A stretch of DNA of 15,942 nucleotides from Cerioporus squamosus (lineage: Eukaryota > Basidiomycota > Agaricomycetes > Polyporales > Polyporaceae): NCBI GenBank assembly GCA_022592435.1, contig JABYQS010000656.1:1-15942 (forward strand). The letters are read 5' to 3'. Below, piece by piece: positions 9,324 to 15,942 of the stretch. Numbering within the stretch: the first letter of the stretch is position 1; each line of letters opens with the position of its first letter. The position numbers and the translations under genes are program-made. The notes beneath the pieces were generated by a model. The model was not told where the DNA came from, did not search any database, and saw nothing but the letters and a program-made list of their open reading frames with translations.

Positions 9324-10304
9324 ATGTGCGTCTCGAGTCTGAAGATGCCCCAGCGAGTGTACACGAGATCGACGAAGGCGGCGAGCAGGTAGGAGGTAGA
9401 GAGCTCACTAGCGCTCACGCAGAGCCTCGCGTCGCGGAGGCGTGCGCCATCACGTGACGTCTCACGGTCTGGCGCCGAGGGGCCACGAGCGTCTGTTCTC
9501 GTCCTCCAGCCAACTCCCGAGGTTCGAGCTCTGACAGAGTAACCACCACATCGTGGTACTCACATAGTACATACCGTTATGAGGACGATCATAGTTGAGT
9601 ATGAACATGCTGGGGTTTGGTCGCTGTGCTCATACCGCTGATGGTTCGAATGCGGTTTCTAGGATCATCCAAGAAGTTATGGCTTGGTTGTCGTGTCGAA
9701 ACGTTGGAACTTGCTGCTGCTTCGTGACGATAGGCCCATGCCTCAGAACTGTGCACGCAGTTCCATAGGAGAGCGTGCAGTATACTGCAGTCTGATCCGC
9801 TTGCCAGCCAGTTCGGTCGCAAGCAGTAGCCCGGGCTCCCACTTAGGCTTACACCGCTACGATGGTTGAGTTCGTTATGACATGCCCGAGGCACCGAGAG
9901 TATCAACAGTCCATCTCTACGCCAGAACACAGATGCATGTCCACCCTTGACCCTCAACATACATATCCGGTGAGTATCCGGGACAGCATTTGACCCCATT
10001 CTGCTCATCTTGCGTTTCCAGGCTACTGACGGATACGATGGGACACTCTCGCGCTCTCGTATCGTGTTGATACCGGTTCTCTCGAGGTTCTCGCATCGGT
10101 CACTACTGATGTCATGCCTCTTTGCGCCGAATTCCCGTTCCCCGAAATGACGCGCATTCGTCATACACGCTCAGAGAGGACTCAATCCCGAGTCGCTCTG
10201 TCCAGCGCAAACTCATGCCTGCCCCAGAGTTGAGACATTATTGCTAGCACTAGCGTATGCCGGACTCGGCGGTAGTGCACCCGCCCGTTGCCGGCCAGAG
10301 GACA
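9324..10304. other. Divergent intergenic region
   Basis: Lies between the minus-strand gene starting at 9323 and the plus-strand BTB gene at 10368, so it should contain both promoters. The only long frame is a 191-codon minus-strand one (9589-10164) with no family resemblance, which I take as chance. No repeats or RNA genes seen. Confidence 0.5.
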
Positions 10305-10310
10305 TATATA
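10305..10310 (+). promoter_or_regulatory. TATA box of the BTB gene
   Basis: A TATATA run 58 bases before the ATG at 10368. It supports the small upstream first exon of the BTB model. Confidence 0.5.
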
Positions 10311-10367
10311 CCGGTGCGTCGGTTTCCCATCGTTGTGCGCTCACCTGTCTGCACAACCAGATTCGCC

Positions 10368-11456
10368 ATGGAGACGCTCGATTCCAGAGATGGCCCAGAT
10401 GCGAACCATGCACCTCCGGTGTGTACCTGATTTTTCGCAAACCTAATGTCCACTAACGAGGCGCTCAGAGTGAAGGAACTCCAATGAGCTCCCTACGCAC
10501 ACCTACTGGGCGGATCCGTTTCGACAGTGTTTAACGTTTCCTTGCTAATTGAGGGCTCTCCCCCCGACCTGATCATCATCACAACCGATACGGTGTACTT
10601 CCATGTCCACACTCGCATCATCCTCCGTCTCTCGACCAATGATTTCTACGGCATGCTGGCGGACACAGTGAGCACCATTACTGTGGCGGAAACAGCCGCG
10701 GTCATTAACGTGGTGCTTCACGTTCTCTACGGCCGGTCGTGCACGGAGTTCAAGCCAACGTTCGAGGAGGTCGTCGCTGCTGTGGCGTCACTCGTCAAGT
10801 ATGGGGCGGCACTATCTACCCTGGCGGTTGAAGGGTTGCCCCTCTTCGCCGTTCTACTCGCGCACGCACCGCTTCATGCGATCGACCTATACGCCTTGGC
10901 AGGTCAGCACAAGCTGGAAGAAGTTGCCGTGGCCGTTTCCGCGCATCTCCTCGCATACGACACGTCGCAGCTGACCGATGAGCTGGCGGTGGAGATGGGT
11001 CCTGTCTACCTCAAACGCATCATGGAGCTACATCAGAAGCTTCTTCTCACGCTCAAGGCCATCGTCCTCATGCCGCCTTCCAAACATCCCGCGACCGCAT
11101 ACTGCGATGCGGCTGCGCAAGGCAGGCTGACCACAGCATGGGCGTTCGCCGCTGCGCAGCTCGTCTGGGACGTGCGCCCGAGTGAGTAAGATTCTCATTG
11201 GGCGTTTTCGTGCGTCTCGTCGGAGAGCTGGGCGTTGTTATCGTTCTGCACGCGCTGACGTCTGTGTCTGGCAGGTATCTCGACCGATACTCTCCAAACC
11301 GCCTTCGAGCGAGCATACACGTCCACAACATGTCCGGACTGCCGCGCCAGATTGCAGTATCGCATCGAGGAGATCACACGGACGTGGTCTGGTGTCAAGG
11401 TTGGTGCGAGATTTGTGACTAGTGCGAGGTTTCTGACATCAGACTCGCACCATTGA
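10368..11456 (+). CDS. BTB/POZ domain protein with C-terminal CPxC tail; one frame problem
   Basis: BTB domains mediate protein-protein contacts, often as adaptors for ubiquitin ligases or transcription regulators; the partner here is unknown. Exon 1 is 10368-10418 (17 codons), a 50-base phase-0 intron follows (CACTAAC branch, CTCAG acceptor), exon 2 is 10469-11181, and exon 3 is 11275-11456 after a 93-base intron. The BTB core starts with PPDLIIITTDTVYFHVHTRI and continues to about LHVLYGRSCTEF, followed by a helical region, TTAWAFAAAQLVWDVRPS, and a short tail with CPDC typical of the large Agaricomycete BTB family. Exon 2 starts in a frame reading TPTGRIRFDSV that hits TAA at 10532-10534, while the BTB frame is open from 10488. 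Either one base is extra near 10529, giving about 314 residues, or a 25-base intron (10529-10553) is removed, giving about 306. The second would be unusually short for fungi. Confidence 0.8.
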
Positions 11457-12329
11457 AACATAGAGAACCATCTGATAACCCGGGGATTTGGCGGGGATGC
11501 CTCTTCCGCAGAGCCCGGCGTCCCGGTCTTCCGACATTCGTACTCAACGCATTCCCCATGTCTCCTTCCGTATTCCAAATGCATTCCGGTGGCTAGCTTC
11601 TATTCAGCGGTATGACATGATGCTGGCATGCTTCCCGGTTCCGCAGGCAAGACGCCGCTACTCACTGGGTCTCCGCGGTTGCAGGCATGTAGCGACGCGA
11701 GATACGGCCCGAAGATCAAGCCACCGCTCGAACAGAAGACCCTCAGTACCGCCGAGTAGCGCGACGGAATCGTCTGCGTCTATTATCCGTGTTTGCGTCC
11801 GTCCGTCAGCCAGCAGCGGAGTTCTTGCCAACCGGTAAGTGCGAATATCCTTTCTCTTGTAGGCATTCCGGCAGCATTCCGGACAAAGTTTCCGAGATTG
11901 GCGGTACCCGAGAGAGACAATCAATTATTCCCCCTCCTTCGTTCACTCCATTCAGGTTGCCCTCAAACCCTGGGCCTCCTAGAGCCTGGCGAGAACGCTC
12001 TTCGGACTGTTGACTTGTTGCTCTGGTTCCCAGGATTAAGACGCTTTAGCACCGAACTTCGCGAATTATGATCTATAGCAGTGAGTTCCCATCTCTGTTC
12101 CCGTCTCATCGTTCTCATGTCTATTCTCGGTGAGCATATCATACCTATAGAGTTCACGTTGACGTCGAGGACCTGCAGATGGCCTTCATTGTCGTCGCAC
12201 AGCTGCCGCCCGCAAGACTCCCGGACGCTCTATGTACGACGGTACGCACTGGTGTTCTATTTGAAGCGCTGCTATGGACTCACGCTTCATAGCATCCCGT
12301 AGGTCCTATAGACACTGCACCGTGCACAT

Positions 12330-12620
12330 CTGTTCGATCTACACATCCAGACCGCCGCGACCAACCTCGATTTGTTCCGGATCCCCTTGGCTCTATTTTC
12401 ACTGAGGTTTCGCAGTCCACAAGAGCCGCCTATGTCCTACTACATCCGGGTTCCGGGCTGGGCGCCTTGGGCTGTGACGACGGTGGCGAGGACACTGTGC
12501 ATTTAGGCTTTAGGGTTCGTAGCGGGTATGAAGCTGGGGCCCTTGATCTTCTTGGTGCGGTGCGTGTGTCCGTTTAGTATGACACGGTTGAGAGTGACCA
12601 ACTGCTAACTCACCCTTCAG
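12330..12620 (+). pseudogene. Possible relic of an unidentified multi-exon gene
   Basis: One plus-strand frame stays open from before 12340 to a TAG at about 12505-12507 and then continues to about 12560 (contains SYYIRVPGWAPWAV, then GFVAGMKLGPLIFLV). It ends at a well-formed intron: GTGCGT donor, CTAAC branch and CTTCAG acceptor by 12620. After the acceptor the frame soon stops. The hydrophobic, Pro/Trp-containing segment resembles the membrane anchor region of some fungal enzymes such as P450s, but no diagnostic motif is visible, so the family is not assigned. Confidence 0.25.
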
Positions 12621-13068
12621 CTTTTTGAAACATAGCTTTGCCAGCATGCTTGTTGTCGATTGTCGTGGGTGCCGTCTGCACCCTTGCAGACCCCGCGAGA
12701 GGTCTCACCCGAGTCTTCAGTACTCTGCGCTGTTAGATTAGAAGGTCAGAGGATCGAATGAGCTCAGTCAGTGCGTCTCTCCGTCGTCCTGCCGTGCCAC
12801 AATCTCCCACTGCCTTGCTCCACAGTGTACACACATGGTCCTCCGTAGCAGTTTCCTCGCTCAGCGACACACGCAGTGTTGAAAGTCACGTTCGTCCAGG
12901 CACCCGTTCGACCGTGTCGTACGCATATCGGAATTGCAGCACTGCAGGCGGCGGCGCTGAGGTGATTACTGGGACGCAGTGAACTTCACCGCAACGTTCG
13001 TCTGGCTGGCTGAAGTGCAGCTCGCGGTCCCGTACTGGGAGTAACGCAGCACGTAGCATCACAGAGAG

Positions 13069-13076
13069 GATAAAAG
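13069..13076 (+). promoter_or_regulatory. TATA-like box of the small secreted protein gene
   Basis: GATAAAAG about 85 bases before the ATG at 13159. The leader between them is shared with the pseudogene copy at about 2977-3031, but the TATA-like box itself is not found at the matching place there. Confidence 0.4.
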
Positions 13077-13158
13077 GACGAGAAACTCAAGGAGAGACCT
13101 CAGTTCAGCAACCTCAGCCAGAACTACCTACCAGCCAAGCTTCAGATCCAGACTCACC

Positions 13159-13670
13159 ATGCAGTTCACGACCACGTTCACCGTCCTCGCCTCCGCCGTC
13201 GTCGCTGCGATGGTCTCCCAAGTCGCTGCGAGCCCCGCTCCCGTAAGCCCCGTCTCTTGCACTCGTAGCAGCCTTCAAAGGACTCACTGACGTCTTCCCA
13301 CTCGCAGGTCGCTAGCCTCGTCACCAACGACGAGTTCCTCAAGTGGCTCGACACGACCGACGCCGAGATCACTTACATCGGGAAGCCCATCAACGGCTCC
13401 GTCCCGCGCGCCGCCCAGGACGTCATGGTCACCTATTGCAACAAGCGCACCCAGAACGTGTGCGGCGGCACCTGCACCGTGTACAACGGGCCGGCGACGT
13501 GCCTCTCCGCTGGGGGCACGACGTGCCTTGCGGCCACGGCCAACGTTGGCTTCTGCGACCGCGGCGGCTGTGGCGGGAGCTGCAACCAGCTCGCAAGCTG
13601 CGGCACCCGGCTCGACAACGGGTTCTGCTCCACCCCGGGCACTGCGTCCATCATCGTCCCGCCCTCGTGA
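13159..13670 (+). CDS. Small secreted cysteine-rich protein
   Basis: Two exons, 13159-13242 and 13308-13670, split by a 65-base phase-0 intron, encode 148 residues. Residues 1-25 are a clear signal peptide (cleavage near VAA|SPAP). The mature part has an acidic helical N-terminal stretch with DEFLKWLDTTDAEITY, one N-glycosylation site (N57-G-S), and a C-terminal half with ten cysteines at 72, 80, 84, 93, 101, 111, 116, 120, 126 and 135. The even number suggests five disulfides, and the glycine-rich CDRGGCGGSC segment suggests tight turns. No enzyme motif is seen. It is likely an extracellular structural, signalling or effector-like protein; I do not recognise a characterised family, although similar hypothetical proteins are common in wood-decay fungi. 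A frameshifted copy lies about 10 kb upstream. The start is supported by the signal peptide and the conserved leader. Confidence 0.92.
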
Positions 13671-14025
13671 AGATACGGCCGTGTCCACAGGGCCACAGGC
13701 CCACATGGCGTGAGTATCTGTTGTCCATTCGTATGGCTCAGGGCAGTGATTGACGCATGACTTCTTCAGCTTAGCAAGTCACTTCGTGCTCTCGAGTCTG
13801 AAGTAAACGTTGATGTACAGATATATTGGGAATTTGATTCTGAGTTGTGGTTAACATATGCTTATCGGGTTGGAAGCCTCGTTCTCGACCGGTGATAGAG
13901 CCTCGGAGCGAAGTCAGCCTATGCAATGGAGTGAATATTCGTGAATATCCAAGCGAGTATCCGAGGCGAGTATCCGAGCGAGTCCATCTGTCAGGGTGTA
14001 AAAATCGACAATAGGGTACTCCGAG
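13671..14025. other. Convergent intergenic region with a possible 3'UTR intron
   Basis: Separates the plus-strand secreted protein gene from the 3' end of the minus-strand membrane protein gene. It should contain both 3' untranslated regions. A plausible intron lies at 13710-13769 (GTGAGT donor, TGAC branch, CTTCAG acceptor), 40 bases after the stop codon. An AT-richer stretch and short tandem repeats follow. Confidence 0.45.
13931..13986. repeat. Short imperfect tandem repeats
   Basis: Two copies of a 10-base unit (GTGAATATTC/GTGAATATCC) are followed by three diminishing copies of a GCGAGTATCCGAG-like unit. They lie in the convergent intergenic space. Function unknown; probably replication slippage. 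Confidence 0.7.
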
Positions 14026-15144
14026 TTAAATACTCTGATAAGAGGAGTACGTCTTCGCAGCTTCAGCAAAGGCGTAGAGTAGAGCTGTGAGGGTCTGCGA
14101 GTGGAAGCTCAGCCGATACAATCCGCGGGGACTGCTCTCGTTGAGGAACCACACGAGTACCGTAGCGTAGAGGGAGGAGAACACAATGTAAAGGTTGTAC
14201 GAGTAGAGTATGATCGTGAACAGATGCATGATGGTGAGAAAAACTTTCGTCCGGAACACACTCTTGAGGAGGACGGGTATGGTGGGCACTTGCTTCTCCC
14301 AGTCCTCGTGGAAGTCACGGACGTCGGCCATAACCTGAAGACAGCGTTACCTTTAGACAGACAGAACCATGGAAGGTGCGCGAAATGTATACTCTCACAG
14401 CATGGCATGCCCGGTTGATAGTCGACCAAATGACAATTTGAGAGGGACTCCAGACGTCGGAGTCGTGCCACGGGGAGGGAGAGGCTATCCCAAGGATGGA
14501 GCGGACGATACAGTAGGTGCCGCACCTGAGACGGGCCAGCGATGAGTGCCAGAGAGAGCGCGGTTTGAATCGACCCCGACCTACCCTCGAATGACCCCAA
14601 TGAGGATCGCCTTCGTCCCAGGGATGCGCTTGATTGTGAACGCTTTCTTCTGCGTAGTAGTCTTCGGCGATCCCCGCTGCCTGCCTCCTATCATGAACAG
14701 GCTGAAGTCCCATACGAACGCCGGTCCGAAGAAGATGGCGACCATCGCCCATGTTGAGAACGGTGACAGGGTGAGGGCGAAGAACAGAAGGCTCGCACTG
14801 CTGAGGAGGAGGACCTTCGCCTTCCGGAATACCGTCCTTAACTGCGTGTTATGGGTCTTCAAGGCGTATGAGAGCATCGGTGCCTGGTCAAAGTAATGGT
14901 CCATGCCGATCGCGAGGATGTCGGAAGAGACGCATATGAGTACCTACCGAGTCGAAATGTCAGACAAGAGGCATGCGATATTCTGGGGAACACGTACCGG
15001 ACGCCAGTCAACGACTCCGTAGATAGCACGCGACATAAAGGTGGAAAGACTCAAGCTGCCGACCGACAGCATGAGCGGGTGCGTCAAGAGCTCGCTCTCG
15101 AGTTCGCGGACGGTGAGAGGCGGGTTGGGGTCTGGCTCAGGCAT
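14026..15144 (-). CDS. Polytopic membrane protein, divergent UbiA-type prenyltransferase-like
   Basis: Four exons (15144-14998, 14943-14585, 14525-14399, 14334-14026) with introns of 54, 59 and 64 bases encode 313 residues, the usual size of UbiA enzymes. UbiA proteins move a prenyl chain from a diphosphate donor to an acceptor inside the membrane, using two Asp-rich motifs that hold Mg2+. Here the first region reads SSDILAIGMDHYFDQ (55-69, with D57, D64, D68) and the second ADVRDFHEDWEKQVPTIPVL (214-233, with D215, D218, D222); the second resembles the family pattern DxxxDxxxxxxTLPV. KRIPG (154-158) before a hydrophobic segment also fits. At least seven hydrophobic segments are present. The first motif lacks the usual Asn-Asp start, so activity or substrate may differ. 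Homology is my inference from motifs, not a search. An in-frame ATG at 15171 is less likely because the TATA box is only 31 bases before it. Confidence 0.8.
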
Positions 15145-15942
15145 GGTGGTTACACCTGCAGAAGCTCGCATTCAAGCAGGCTTGCTTGGCCAGTAGTGCG
15201 ATTATATACTGACGCCTCAAGCTCCGGGTGTCAAGAAAGGACTCGCTAAAAAACCGGAAGAGCAGAACAACTCCGCTCATGACAGAGGATGACATCCTGC
15301 GTGTGATCCGACTTGAAGCGATGTTTCCGACCAGTGTAATGACCTGAATTATAGTTGGTTAGAACTGCCAGTAATTCAGGGAACAAACCGACGTATGTGT
15401 GACCCGATATAAGAGTACGGCCATCATCCGGGACCTGGAAGGACGCGCCAGGCTAGCATGAGCTCAGCCGAAGGTCATCGCGTCGGGCAATGGTGCTAAG
15501 CACTAACGCCATCGCTTCCATCTTGATTGACATTCACCGCCAGACTGTTTTTCGCGACATGCTGACAGCAGTTAAGAAGCACTGTACACTCTCCGAGCTG
15601 GCATCCGACCTGAAAGCCAGGCCCATCCACTTGGACATGTCGACCTGACGTTGGGACGCCGCTTGTGTCGGCAGATCAGAACCCTGTTCGTTCTACTATC
15701 GTTCCCCACGCTCGGAGTCTTTATGACGTGTCCTGCCAAGAATATTAGTCTCCGCTGCAACCGCTGTGGGAGTATGCTGTCATACAACTCTTGCCTACAA
15801 CGGTCGAATGCCTCCCGATGGACGAATACGATTCGGGAGAGAGCTGATAGTAGACGTCCAGTGAGGCCATGGGAGGGGAAATAGATGCGATGTAGCTAGA
15901 CGAGTTGCAAGACATCGTCGAACCGGGTGAAGGGTAGATGAA
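15145..15942. other. Upstream region of the membrane protein gene; no gene recognised
   Basis: About 0.8 kb. The first part is the promoter of the membrane protein gene. A plus-strand frame is open from about 15480 to a TGA at 15646-15648 and contains a helical-looking segment (DMLTAVKKHCTLSELASDLK), possibly one exon of a gene or relic extending beyond the window, but no start, splice partner or family is evident. Confidence 0.4.
15202..15208 (-). promoter_or_regulatory. TATA box of the membrane protein gene
   Basis: TATATAA on the minus strand, 58 bases before the ATG at 15144, the same spacing as at the BTB gene. It argues for 15144 rather than 15171 as the start. Confidence 0.6.

Larger units (their letters stand above)
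11457..13097. other. Intergenic region with weak gene relics
   Basis: No intact gene. Intron-like signals occur on the plus strand (for example GTAAGT near 11840 and a good GT..CTAAC..CAG intron at about 12561-12620), suggesting eroded exons. The best open part is listed at 12330-12620. The right end is the promoter of the small secreted protein gene. Confidence 0.45.

Noticed and set aside
9589..10164. 191-codon open frame on the minus strand
   Set aside because: Long for the window but with no family resemblance, no low-GC or codon signal, and it overlaps the expected promoters of two divergent genes. Probably chance.
13284..13706. Long antisense and alternate-frame open stretches over the secreted protein gene
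   Set aside because: They are shadows of a GC-rich coding exon. The same shadow frames appear over the pseudogene copy at 3142-3533, as expected for homologous DNA.
15142..15171. Upstream in-frame ATG at 15171 for the membrane protein
   Set aside because: It would leave almost no 5' leader after the TATA box at 15202-15208; ATG 15144 gives normal spacing.
1..15942. tRNA, rRNA, CRISPR array, transposon ends, telomere repeats
   Set aside because: Looked for cloverleaf-like segments, regular repeats, long inverted or direct terminal repeats and telomere units by eye; none was convincing. The duplicated 5' leader at 2977 and 13100 belongs to the gene duplication and is not a mobile element end.

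Overview
The window looks like nuclear DNA of a basidiomycete fungus, most likely an Agaricomycete of the polypore type. The reasons are: coding genes broken by many 47-65 base introns with GT..AG ends and CTRAY-like branch sites; GC-rich codons; TATA boxes about 55-90 bases before start codons; and gene families typical of these fungi (secreted type-B carboxylesterase, BTB protein with a C-terminal CPxC tail, small cysteine-rich secreted protein). The genus assignment is inference. Gene models were assembled by hand from reading frames and splice signals.

Layout. 1-2972: no gene I can name, only weak open stretches. 2973-4363: a graveyard holding a frameshifted copy of a small secreted cysteine-rich protein gene (3032-3528), followed directly by a collapsed relic of an ABCC/MRP-type ABC transporter (about 3652-4363). 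4625-7032 (minus): an intact 14-exon secreted carboxylesterase/lipase of 554 residues with all catalytic residues, including exons of only 8 and 13 bases. 8105-9323 (minus): a probable nuclear protein with a conserved-looking N-terminal helical region and a Ser/Thr/Pro-rich tail, with one frame break near its start. 10368-11456 (plus): a BTB/POZ protein with one frame problem that could be a frameshift or a very short intron. 11457-13097: intergenic with one weak gene relic. 13159-13670 (plus): the intact small secreted cysteine-rich protein. 14026-15144 (minus): a polytopic membrane protein whose two Asp-rich motifs suggest a divergent UbiA-type prenyltransferase. 15145-15942: no recognised gene.

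The genes do not form an obvious pathway. The clearest themes are secretion (esterase and cysteine-rich protein) and local gene duplication and decay: two copies of the secreted protein lie about 10 kb apart, one intact and one dead, with the dead one next to a dead transporter. Two other genes each need about one base of correction, so sequence error and true decay should be separated before biological conclusions are drawn. I found no tRNA, rRNA, CRISPR or intact transposon, and no clear multi-gene novel system.
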